A stretch of 64,000 nt of DNA from contig DDFG01000005.1 of the NCBI GenBank assembly GCA_002337055.1, forward strand, positions 261,037 through 325,036, given 5' to 3'. A program made the position numbers and the translations under genes. This document shows, one piece after another, positions 45,139-52,936 of this stretch. This stretch comes from Betaproteobacteria bacterium UBA1934. Its GTDB lineage: Bacteria; Pseudomonadota; Gammaproteobacteria; Burkholderiales; Rhodocyclaceae. How positions within the stretch are numbered: the first letter of the stretch is position 1; the number at the start of each line of letters is the position of its first letter. The notes beneath the pieces were generated by a model that had not been told where the DNA came from, searched no databases, and saw nothing but the letters and a program-made list of their open reading frames with translations.

Positions 45139-46497
45139 ATGAACGCCGTACTTCCCGCTGGCCTCGAACATCGCTACGAGATCAGGCAGGAAATCGGCCG
45201 TGGCGCCACCGGTGTCGTCTATCTGGGGCACGACGCCTATCACTCGCGCGATGTCGCCATCAAGGTCGCGCACGCCCACATCTTTCAGGACGACCCGCAG
45301 AACGCGCTGACCCGCAAGGCATGGCTGAACGAGGTGCACCTCGCCGGCAGCCTGAAACACCCCTATATCGTCGAAGTCTTCGATGCCGGCGTTGGCCCGA
45401 ACACCGCTTGGCTGGTCATGGAATACCTGCCGCATGGCACGCTGGAACCCTTCTCCCGACCGGATCGCCTGAAACCCGTCGGCGAGGTGCTGGAGATCAT
45501 CTACAAATGCGCCAGCGCGCTCGATTACGCCTGCCGCAACGGCATCATCCATCGCGACATCAAGCCGGCCAACCTGCAATACGTCGGCCCCGGCGAAGCC
45601 AAGGTGGGTGACTTCGGTGCGGCGTACTGGACACGCGGCAACGACGACGCCACTCAGGTCATGGACATCGGCTCGCTCGCCTACATGGCACCCGAACTGT
45701 TCCGCCAGTGGGTGACGCCGCAGGCCGATATCTACGCGCTCGGCGCCGTGCTGTTCCGCCTGCTGACCGCGCGCCTTCCCTTCGAAGCCGACAACCAGGC
45801 AGCGCTGATGTTCGCCATCATCAACGGCGAACGCCCGCGCCTGACCGACATGCGCGCCGATCTGCCACCGGAGTTGGAAGAATTCGTCGACCGCATGCTG
45901 GCACGCAGCCTGGAGGACCGCTTCCCGAACTGGAATGAGGTTTTAAAGGCGCTGACCGGCCTGCTGCCACAGCTCCGCAAGGCCGAAGCGGGCGGCGACT
46001 CTCGGCTGGCCGAGGCCCATAAGCCGGCGCAGTCGGAACTGTTCGACCGCCTGCGGCAACTCGATCTGTTTGCCGACCTAAACGACGCGCAACTCTGGGA
46101 ATTACTGCGCATTTCGCGCTGGTATCAACTCGAACACCATACCCGACTGATCGCCGAGGGCGCACCGGCCAAATCCTGTTACATGTTGCTGGAGGGCGAC
46201 GCCCGTGTGCTCCAGCAGGGCAAGCTGATCGGCTTCATGGGGCCGGGCACGCTGTTTGGCGAACTCGCATTCGCCGAACGTTTGCCGACAACGCGCTCAG
46301 CCACCGTCGTCGCCGAAGGTAGCGTGATGGTGGGCAAATGGCCCTATTCAGCCTTGCACGCCGCCTCGCCCGAATTGCAGACCAAAATGCTGCAAATTTT
46401 CTTCCGCCTCGCGGCCGAACGCCTCAAGAAGGCGGATGAGCAATACTTGCACCTCTATCGGCAGCATCTCCAGGTGACGCAGGTCAACACCGAGTAG
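45139..46497 (+). CDS. Ser/Thr protein kinase fused to a cyclic-nucleotide-binding domain (copy 2)
   Basis: This 452-residue protein has a Hanks kinase domain (about 10-280: GRGATGVVYLG loop, VAIKVA lysine, HRDIKPANL near 138, DFG near 158, intact AYMAPE) and a C-terminal cNMP-binding domain (about 310-440: YQLEHHTRLIAEGAPAKSCY, GPGTLFGELAFAERLPTTRS). It matches the 24905-26182 protein over its whole length. Here the activation loop keeps the canonical APE that the other copy lacks. It has no membrane helix. It follows a small lipoprotein and precedes the RquA homologue by 50 bases. Ligand and substrates are unknown. Confidence 0.88.
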   Translation: MNAVLPAGLEHRYEIRQEIGRGATGVVYLGHDAYHSRDVAIKVAHAHIFQDDPQNALTRKAWLNEVHLAGSLKHPYIVEVFDAGVGPNTAWLVMEYLPHGTLEPFSRPDRLKPVGEVLEIIYKCASALDYACRNGIIHRDIKPANLQYVGPGEAKVGDFGAAYWTRGNDDATQVMDIGSLAYMAPELFRQWVTPQADIYALGAVLFRLLTARLPFEADNQAALMFAIINGERPRLTDMRADLPPELEEFVDRMLARSLEDRFPNWNEVLKALTGLLPQLRKAEAGGDSRLAEAHKPAQSELFDRLRQLDLFADLNDAQLWELLRISRWYQLEHHTRLIAEGAPAKSCYMLLEGDARVLQQGKLIGFMGPGTLFGELAFAERLPTTRSATVVAEGSVMVGKWPYSALHAASPELQTKMLQIFFRLAAERLKKADEQYLHLYRQHLQVTQVNTE

Positions 46498-46547
46498 CCA
46501 GCCTTCCCGCAAGATGGGGGCAATCTCCCACTTTGCCACTCCCTGCC

Positions 46548-47273
46548 ATGTTCAGCGAAACCACCACCCTCGATGCCGCCCGCAGCGACATCGAACCCAT
46601 CGCCGATGCGCCGCCCGTTCCCGACTACATGCACGAAGTCTACAACTGGGCCTACATCGAACCGCGCAATGTCGCCAAACTTGACCACAATCTCGTTGTC
46701 CGCACCCTGCTCTTTCTGAACGATCGGCGCATGATGCGGGCCTATCTGGATCGCATCCGTCCCGGCATGCGCGTCTGGCAGGTCGCACACGTCTATGGCG
46801 ATCTGGTCCGTCGCGCCGCCTTGAAATGCGGCCCCAGCGGCCATTTCCAGCTCACCGACATCACGCCCATCCAGGTCGCCCACGGCGAAAGCAAACTCGC
46901 CGACCTGCCCTGGGCTCGGGTGACGCGTGCCGATGCGCGCAATTTCGCAGTCGATGGCGGCAAATTCGACCTCATTTGCAGCTTTTTCTTGCTGCACGAG
47001 GTACCCGACGAGTGGAAACACGCCATCGTCGACAACATGCTCAGGCAATTGCCTGAGGACGGCGAACTCTTCTTTGTCGATTACCACAAACCCGCATCAT
47101 GGCAACCCGTGGGTTGGCTCCTGCGGGTAGTCAACCGCTGGCTGGAACCCTTCGCCGAAAGCCTGTGGCAACGCGAGATCAGCAGTTTCGCCAGCGAACC
47201 TACCCGATTTTCCTGGGAAAAGCGGACGATCTTCGGCGGCGTCTATCAACTAGTGCGGGTAACACGCCGATAA
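46548..47273 (+). CDS. rquA: RquA-like rhodoquinone biosynthesis enzyme (SAM-fold)
   Basis: This 241-residue class I methyltransferase-fold protein has the RquA-type N-terminus VPDYMHEVYNWAYIEPRNV, a motif-I region VWQVAHVYGDLVRRAALKCG and the middle stretch ICSFFLLHEVPDEWKHAIVD and ELFFVDYHKP. Established RquA proteins convert ubiquinone to rhodoquinone, replacing a methoxy group with an amino group donated by SAM. Rhodoquinone passes electrons to fumarate reductase under low oxygen. The ATG at 46548 is used; there is no strong ribosome-binding site. The symbol is given because several diagnostic stretches match from memory, but a close non-RquA relative is not excluded. Confidence 0.72.
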   Translation: MFSETTTLDAARSDIEPIADAPPVPDYMHEVYNWAYIEPRNVAKLDHNLVVRTLLFLNDRRMMRAYLDRIRPGMRVWQVAHVYGDLVRRAALKCGPSGHFQLTDITPIQVAHGESKLADLPWARVTRADARNFAVDGGKFDLICSFFLLHEVPDEWKHAIVDNMLRQLPEDGELFFVDYHKPASWQPVGWLLRVVNRWLEPFAESLWQREISSFASEPTRFSWEKRTIFGGVYQLVRVTRR

Positions 47274-47291
47274 CATCGCGGCGGGCAAGCA

Positions 47292-47675
47292 TCAGTCCCG
47301 CTGGATCAGCTCGATCTTGTAGCCGTCTGGATCTTCGACAAAGGCGATCACGGTCTTGCCGTGTTTCATCGGCCCCGCTTCGCGCGCGACAACCCCGCCT
47401 CGGGCCTTGATTTCGGCGCAGGCGGCATAGGCGTCCGGCACCGCCAGCGCGATGTGGCCGAAGGCGTTGCCCAGCTCGTACGCGGCAGTGTCCCAGTTGT
47501 GGGTCAGCTCGATCACCGCGCCCTCGCTTTCCGGGCCGTAGCCGACAAACGCCAGCGTGAAGCGGCCCTCCGGATAGTCGTGCCGGCGCAGCAGCGTCAT
47601 GCCGAGCACCTCGGTGTAGAAGCGGATCGATTTTTCCAGGTCGACGACCCGGATCATGGTGTGCAGGACTCGCAT
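47292..47675 (-). CDS. gloA: Lactoylglutathione lyase (glyoxalase I)
   Basis: This protein of about 127 residues has the glyoxalase I opening LHTMIRVVDLEKSIRFYTEV, AVIELTHNWD, and ends VEDPDGYKIELIQ with metal-binding residues in the beta-strands. It detoxifies methylglyoxal with glutathione. The ATG at 47675 is favoured because GAGGA lies six bases upstream; an ATG at 47681 overlaps the stop of the preceding gene and would abut that site. It is the last gene of the glyQ-glyS cluster. Confidence 0.95.
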   Translation of the reverse strand: MRVLHTMIRVVDLEKSIRFYTEVLGMTLLRRHDYPEGRFTLAFVGYGPESEGAVIELTHNWDTAAYELGNAFGHIALAVPDAYAACAEIKARGGVVAREAGPMKHGKTVIAFVEDPDGYKIELIQRD

Positions 47676-47677
47676 CT

Positions 47678-48394
47678 TCATTCCTCGAATAAGGGCAAGC
47701 CAGGTGCCCGTTGACGAATCTCGACCCGGCGCTGCCGCCAGTCCGGGCAAAGGCTCTCGACCAGAGACCAGAAGCGGGGGCCGTGGTTCATTTCCTTGAG
47801 GTGGGCGAGCTCGTGGATCACCACATAGTCAATCAGACGCAGGGGCAGAAAACCCAACCGCCAGTTGAGCCGGATCACCCCTTTGGCGCTGCAACTGCCC
47901 CAGCGCGCACGAGGCGACGAGAGGCGTACCAGCGGGTTGCCCACCCCCAAAGCGGGCGTCCACAAAGCCACGCGCTCGCTCAGCACGCCCCGCACCGCTT
48001 CGCGCAGCGCCCTTTCCAGTCGCGCAGCAAGGCCGGGGCCCGCCGCAAGGGTCAGTTGACGATGATCACCCGACCAGGCCGCGCGGCGCGTGGCGGCGTC
48101 GACCACCAGGCGGAGTTCTCCGTCCAGCCAGGGCAGATGGGTGCCGTCGGCGATGCGGATGGGCCGGATGTCTTGGCGGGTTTTCCAATCACTCAGCTTG
48201 CCCAGCACCCAGTCGGCGTGATGACGAAGCAGGCGCTCGATCTCGGTGAGCGACGCGGAATGCGGCGCGCCCACCCGCAGCCCCCCCTGATCGACGCGCA
48301 AGCCGATGCTGCGTCGACTCGTGCGCACCAGACGGTAGGAAACCGTCTCGCCCATCAGCTCGATCTGGCGAAGACGCTCAGACAGGCGCGGCAT
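47678..48394 (-). CDS. YgjP-family (M48/WLM-like) metallopeptidase
   Basis: This 238-residue protein has the zinc site HELAHLKEMNHGPRFW (HExxH plus a downstream His) and RWGSCSAKGVIRLNWRLGFL, the hallmark of the YgjP/DUF45 group. It has no signal peptide and acts in the cytoplasm; substrates are unknown. It overlaps plsC by 17 bases at its start and an ATG upstream of gloA at its end, inside a compact minus-strand operon. Confidence 0.88.
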   Translation of the reverse strand: MPRLSERLRQIELMGETVSYRLVRTSRRSIGLRVDQGGLRVGAPHSASLTEIERLLRHHADWVLGKLSDWKTRQDIRPIRIADGTHLPWLDGELRLVVDAATRRAAWSGDHRQLTLAAGPGLAARLERALREAVRGVLSERVALWTPALGVGNPLVRLSSPRARWGSCSAKGVIRLNWRLGFLPLRLIDYVVIHELAHLKEMNHGPRFWSLVESLCPDWRQRRVEIRQRAPGLPLFEE

Positions 48395-49121
48395 CCTTGT
48401 AGCGGTGCGGCGACAGCCGCCGCATTTCGCCCTCGATCCACTCCTCGGCGCGCCGATTGACCTCGATCTCGTCGAGGCCGGTGGTATCGATCGGCGGGCC
48501 GATGCTGATGGTCACCGTGCCGGCACGTTTGAACAGCGCATTGCGCGGCCACAGTTCGCCGGCATTGTGCGCCACCGGCACGGCTGCCACGCCGGCGTGC
48601 GACGCCAGATAGGCGCCGCCGATCTTGTAGCGCTTTTTGTGTCCGGGCGCCACGCGCGTACCTTCGGGAAAGATGATGACGAAAAAGCCTTGCGCCAGTC
48701 GCTGGCGCCCCTGCTCCAGCACCTGCGCCAGCGCGTCCTTGCCTGCGCCGCGGTCAATGGAAATCATCTGCATCGCGGCCAGCGCCCAGCCAATGAACGG
48801 CTGGCGGATCAGTTCGCGTTTGAGCACATACGAGGCGTGCGCGCCGGGCGGCAGCAGATCTTGCAAGGCCACCGTTTCCCAGGCCGACTGATGCTTGGAA
48901 AGGATCACCGCCGGCGTGGTCGGCATGTTCTCCATTCCGCGCACGACCAGGCGCATCCCGAGCAGGTTGCCAGCGCCAAACATGAAGGCCCGCCGCCAGG
49001 CCCAGGCCATCGCATAGCAGGGCGCATGGCCGAAGAACGACGCAATGACGATCAGCGGCACCATGCACACTGTCACCACCACGATATAGAGCATGAAAAT
49101 GAGCGATCGCAGGGTATTCAT
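48378..49121 (-). CDS. plsC: 1-acyl-sn-glycerol-3-phosphate acyltransferase
   Basis: This 247-residue inner-membrane enzyme has an N-terminal membrane helix (about 5-30), the acyltransferase block ILSKHQSAWETVAL, where the second catalytic residue is Glu (Hx4E) instead of Asp, and IIFPEGTRVAPG. It makes phosphatidic acid from lysophosphatidic acid. Hx4E variants occur in related betaproteobacterial enzymes. It overlaps gmhB by four bases. Confidence 0.92.
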   Translation of the reverse strand: MNTLRSLIFMLYIVVVTVCMVPLIVIASFFGHAPCYAMAWAWRRAFMFGAGNLLGMRLVVRGMENMPTTPAVILSKHQSAWETVALQDLLPPGAHASYVLKRELIRQPFIGWALAAMQMISIDRGAGKDALAQVLEQGRQRLAQGFFVIIFPEGTRVAPGHKKRYKIGGAYLASHAGVAAVPVAHNAGELWPRNALFKRAGTVTISIGPPIDTTGLDEIEVNRRAEEWIEGEMRRLSPHRYKDAAPV

Positions 49122-49663
49122 GCGCGCTTTTCCCTTAGCAGTTCATCCACCGCGGCGGCAAGATCGGCATAGACCGTCGTTCCCGGCGGCAACTCGCATT
49201 CGCGCTGCGTTTTTTCGCCCTTGCCGGTGAGCACCAGCATCGGCCGACAGCCCGTTTCGTGTGCGGCCGTGAGGTCGCGCAACGAATCGCCAATCGCGGG
49301 TACGCCAGTCAGATTGACGTTGTAACATTCCGAAATGCGCTTGAAGAGGCCGGGCTTCGGCTTGCGGCAATCGCAGCCAGCCGCCTGCGCATGCGGACAG
49401 TAAAACACTGCATCAATGCGCCCGCCGGCCAGATTCGTGGCCCGGTGCATTTTCTCGTGAATGGCGTTCAAGGTGTCCATGTCGAACAAGCCGCGCCCGA
49501 CGCCGGACTGGTTGGTGGCCACCACCACACGATACCCGGCCTGATTGAGCCGTGCGATCGCTTCCAGACTGCCGGGAATGGGCTTCCATTCAGCCGGACT
49601 CTTGATGAATTGCGACGAATCGACGTTGATGACGCCGTCGCGGTCGAGAATGACAAGTTTCAT
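49118..49663 (-). CDS. gmhB: D-glycero-beta-D-manno-heptose-1,7-bisphosphate 7-phosphatase
   Basis: This 181-residue HAD phosphatase has the catalytic LVILDRDGVINVDSSQFI (nucleophile Asp), VVATNQSGVGRGLF and the zinc loop YCPHAQAAGCDCRKPKPGLF that is specific to GmhB. It makes the heptose precursor of LPS inner core. It overlaps glyS and plsC by four bases each. Confidence 0.94.
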   Translation of the reverse strand: MKLVILDRDGVINVDSSQFIKSPAEWKPIPGSLEAIARLNQAGYRVVVATNQSGVGRGLFDMDTLNAIHEKMHRATNLAGGRIDAVFYCPHAQAAGCDCRKPKPGLFKRISECYNVNLTGVPAIGDSLRDLTAAHETGCRPMLVLTGKGEKTQRECELPPGTTVYADLAAAVDELLREKRA

Positions 49664-51777
49664 GTCGAGAGCCTGGAAAGGTCGGCTATCCGGTTCATCG
49701 CCGCGTGCAGCGTGGCGAGCAGGCCAAGCCGGTTGGTCTTAAGGTCGACGCGGTCGGCATTGACCATCACCTGATCGAAGAAGGTATCCACTGGCGTTTT
49801 CAGCGCCGCCAGCGCTTGCAGCGACGCCGTGTAGTCACCTCCCGCAAACGCCGCATCGGCTTGCGGCGCCACTTCGCCCAGGGCCGCGTGCAGGGCTTTT
49901 TCAGCGTCTTCGACCAGCAAGTCTGCATCGACCCGGGCCTGCACGTCATCACCCGCTTTTTTCAGAATGTTGCCGACACGCTTGTTGGCCGCCGCCAGAC
50001 TGGCCGCCTCGGGCAGCGCGGCAAAGGCGCGCACGGCGGCGAGGCGCTTGGGAATATCGCCCAGCCGTTGCGGACGCAGCGCCACCACGGCATCGACTTC
50101 CTGCGCGGTGTAACCCTGTTCGCGCAGATTGCCGGCGAGTCGGTCGTAGATGAAGTCAGCCAGCGCCGAGCGCGGGTCCTTGAAATCGCCACCGACGGAA
50201 AAAGCATTCACAGCTGTTTGCAGCAACTCGTCCAGTGTCAGGTCGAGTTGCCCCTCGGCCAGCATGCGGATGACGCCCAGCGCATGGCGACGCAACGCAA
50301 ACGGGTCCTTGTCGCCGGTGGGAATCTGGCCGATGCCGAACAGGCCGACCAGCGTTTCCAGTTTATCGGCCAGTGCCACGGCCGTACCCACCGGCCCGCG
50401 TGGCAGGGTGTCGCCGGCAAAGCGCGGTTTGTAGTGGTCTTCGATGGCATCGGCCAGCTCGACCGGCGCACCGTCGTGCAAGGCATAGTATCGGCCCATG
50501 ATGCCCTGCAATTCAGGGAACTCGCCCACCATGTCGGTCAGCAGATCGGCCTTGGCCCAGGTGGCGGCCTGCGCCGCCGCCAAGCCCATTGCGGCGTCGT
50601 CGCCGAGGCGTTGCCCGACGATCTGCGCGATCGCCGCCACCCGCTTGGCGCGTTCGCCCTGCGTGCCCAGCTTGTTGTGGTAAACCACCTTATCGAGACC
50701 CGCCACACGCGATTCCAGCGTCTTCTTGCGATCCTGGTCGAAGAAGAACTTGGCGTCGGCCAGGCGCGGACGCACCACGCGCTCGTTCCCGCCGATCACC
50801 GCGCTCGGGTCGGCTGGGCGGATGTTGGAGACGATCAGGAATTGATTGGTCAGCTTGCCCGCCGCGTCGAGCAGCGGGAAATACTTCTGGTTGGCCTTCA
50901 TAGTCAGGATCAGGCATTCCTGCGGCACATCGAGGAAAGCCTCCTCGAACTGGCCGATCAGTACATTCGGGCGCTCGACCAGCGCGGTGACTTCGTCGAG
51001 CAGGGCGTCGTCCTCGATCGGCTTCAGGTTCGGGCCTGCCTGGATTGCGGCGGCGGTCAACTGGCGAACGATCTCGGCGCGACGCTCGGCGAAGGAGGCA
51101 ATCACGGCGCCCTTTCCGGCCAGCTTTTCGGCATAACAGTCGGCATCCGGCAGCAACAACGGATCGACGCTGGCTTCAAAGCGATGACCTTGCGTTTCGC
51201 GGCCGGCGGTCAGCCCCAGCACCGAGATGGGCACGATGTCGGTGCCGTGCAAGGCGACCAGTTTGTGGGCAGGGCGCACGAAATGCACGCTGCTCCAGCC
51301 GTCTTGCAGTTGGTAAGTCATCACTTTCGGAATCGGCAAGGCCGCAAGGGCCACTTCCAGCGCCTTTTGCAAGCCTTCGGCCAAGCTTGCGCCCTTGGCG
51401 ACGCTGTCGTAGAACAGCACATCGGTCTTGCCGTCGCTTTCGCGACGCAGGCCCGCGACGGCGGCGGTGTCCGCACCCAGGGCGGCGAGTTTTTTCAGCA
51501 GCGCGGGCGTGGCATTGCCGTGGGCATCAAGGCCCACCGCCACCGGCATCAGCTTTTGCGTGACCGGCTTGTCGGCCGCCTCGGCGGCCACGCTGGTCAC
51601 ATGCACCGCCAACCGGCGCGGTGACGCGTAGGGCGTGACGGCCGCCTCGGCGGATGCCAGCCCTTCCTTGACCAGCGTTTGCGCCAGCGTGTGAGCAAAT
51701 ACCTCGCCCAGCTTTTTCAGCGCCTTGGGCGGCAGTTCTTCGACGAACAGTTCAACGAGCAGATTCTTCGAGGTCAT
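49660..51777 (-). CDS. glyS: Glycyl-tRNA synthetase beta subunit
   Basis: This 705-residue subunit starts MTSKNLLVELFVEELPPKAL and carries YASPRRLAVHVTSVA, LIVSNIRPADPSAVIGGNER and a C-terminal helical anticodon-binding domain. With GlyQ it forms the alpha2beta2 enzyme. The ATG at 51777 follows the glyQ stop by two bases, and the gene runs into gmhB with a four-base overlap. Confidence 0.97.
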   Translation of the reverse strand: MTSKNLLVELFVEELPPKALKKLGEVFAHTLAQTLVKEGLASAEAAVTPYASPRRLAVHVTSVAAEAADKPVTQKLMPVAVGLDAHGNATPALLKKLAALGADTAAVAGLRRESDGKTDVLFYDSVAKGASLAEGLQKALEVALAALPIPKVMTYQLQDGWSSVHFVRPAHKLVALHGTDIVPISVLGLTAGRETQGHRFEASVDPLLLPDADCYAEKLAGKGAVIASFAERRAEIVRQLTAAAIQAGPNLKPIEDDALLDEVTALVERPNVLIGQFEEAFLDVPQECLILTMKANQKYFPLLDAAGKLTNQFLIVSNIRPADPSAVIGGNERVVRPRLADAKFFFDQDRKKTLESRVAGLDKVVYHNKLGTQGERAKRVAAIAQIVGQRLGDDAAMGLAAAQAATWAKADLLTDMVGEFPELQGIMGRYYALHDGAPVELADAIEDHYKPRFAGDTLPRGPVGTAVALADKLETLVGLFGIGQIPTGDKDPFALRRHALGVIRMLAEGQLDLTLDELLQTAVNAFSVGGDFKDPRSALADFIYDRLAGNLREQGYTAQEVDAVVALRPQRLGDIPKRLAAVRAFAALPEAASLAAANKRVGNILKKAGDDVQARVDADLLVEDAEKALHAALGEVAPQADAAFAGGDYTASLQALAALKTPVDTFFDQVMVNADRVDLKTNRLGLLATLHAAMNRIADLSRLST

Positions 51778-51779
51778 GA

Positions 51780-52718
51780 TCAGGCGGCTTTCTTTTCGAT
51801 CTGGGCAAGGACTTCGGCGGCCCATTCCTTGGGCGCCATCGGGAAGCCCAGGCGGGCGCGGCTGTCGACATAGCTCTGGGCCACACTGCGTGCCAGATTG
51901 CGGATGCGGCCGATATAGGCGGCGCGCTCGGTCACCGAAATGGCGCCACGCGCATCGAGCAGGTTAAAGGTGTGCGCCGCCTTCAGGACCTGTTCATAGG
52001 CCGGCAGCGCAAGCTGCGCCTGCATCAGGTGCTGCGCCTGCTTTTCGTAGGCGGCAAAGGCGGTAAACAGAAATTCGACGTCGCTGTGCTCGAAGTTGTA
52101 GGTCGACTGCTCCACCTCGTTCTGGTGATAGACATCGCCGTAGGTCAGCCCGGGCGTCCATTGCAGGTCGAAAACGTTTTCGACGCCTTGCAGGTACATC
52201 GCAAGACGCTCCAGACCGTAGGTGATTTCGCCGGTGATGGGCTTGCAATCGATGCCGCCAACCTGCTGGAAGTAGGTGAATTGCGTCACTTCCATGCCGT
52301 TCAGCCAGACTTCCCAGCCCAGTCCCCAAGCACCCAAGGTCGGGTTTTCCCAGTCGTCTTCGACGAAACGGATGTCGTTTTGTTTGAGGTCGAAGCCCAG
52401 CGCTTCCAGGGAGCCGAGATAGAGCTCGAGAATGTTGTCCGGCGCCGGCTTCAGCACCACCTGATACTGGTAGTAGTGCTGCATGCGGTTCGGGTTTTCG
52501 CCATAGCGTCCGTCCTTGGGGCGGCGCGAGGGTTGCACGTAGGCCGCCTTCCACGGCTCAGGCCCCAGGGCGCGCAGAAACGTGGCGGTATGGCTGGTGC
52601 CGGCGCCGACTTCCATGTCGTAGGGCTGTAGCAGCGCGCAGCCGCGTTCCGCCCAATAGGTTTGCAAACGGAGGATAAGATCCTGAAAGCTGGGTTTGTT
52701 TTGTGCTGCGGCGCCCAT
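51780..52718 (-). CDS. glyQ: Glycyl-tRNA synthetase alpha subunit
   Basis: This 312-residue subunit has the bacterial alpha2beta2-type motifs FQDLILRLQTYWAERGCALL, YDMEVGAGTSHTATFLRALG, WKAAYVQPSRRPKDGRYGEN, PNRMQHYYQYQVVLKPAP and GLGWEVWLNGMEVTQFTYFQ. It binds glycine and ATP. It is the first gene of the glyQ-glyS-gmhB-plsC-ygjP-gloA transcript, divergent from the octahaem cytochrome gene. Confidence 0.97.
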   Translation of the reverse strand: MGAAAQNKPSFQDLILRLQTYWAERGCALLQPYDMEVGAGTSHTATFLRALGPEPWKAAYVQPSRRPKDGRYGENPNRMQHYYQYQVVLKPAPDNILELYLGSLEALGFDLKQNDIRFVEDDWENPTLGAWGLGWEVWLNGMEVTQFTYFQQVGGIDCKPITGEITYGLERLAMYLQGVENVFDLQWTPGLTYGDVYHQNEVEQSTYNFEHSDVEFLFTAFAAYEKQAQHLMQAQLALPAYEQVLKAAHTFNLLDARGAISVTERAAYIGRIRNLARSVAQSYVDSRARLGFPMAPKEWAAEVLAQIEKKAA

Positions 52719-52813
52719 GTTCGCACTCGAAATGACGGAAAGCGTTCGATTTTACTCGTTTTGCTCAGGCTGGTCAGGGCTGCCGCGATCATGTCTATGC
52801 GTATATTCTAATT

Positions 52814-52827
52814 TTAATCTGGATCAA
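52814..52827. promoter_or_regulatory. FNR-like site upstream of the octahaem cytochrome gene
   Basis: TTAATCTGGATCAA matches TTGAT-N4-ATCAA at nine of ten half-site bases. If it is centred at -41.5, transcription begins near 52862, and TATGTT at 52850-52855 falls at the -10 position. This is the arrangement of class II FNR-activated promoters. The start codon is at 52937. Confidence 0.6.
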
Positions 52828-52936
52828 ATTCTTTCTTGCCCAATACGCTTATGTTTCTAATACTGTAGATTCCTGTCGCTGCGGCTTGGGCGGCCGTTTC
52901 AATCGATTTCAAACAGCCAATTCATAGGGGGTAACA

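Noticed and set aside
49705..51624. 639-codon open frame antisense to glyS
   Set aside because: It lies fully inside glyS, has no ribosome-binding site or recognisable domain, and shows the His/Arg/Gln composition typical of antisense frames here.
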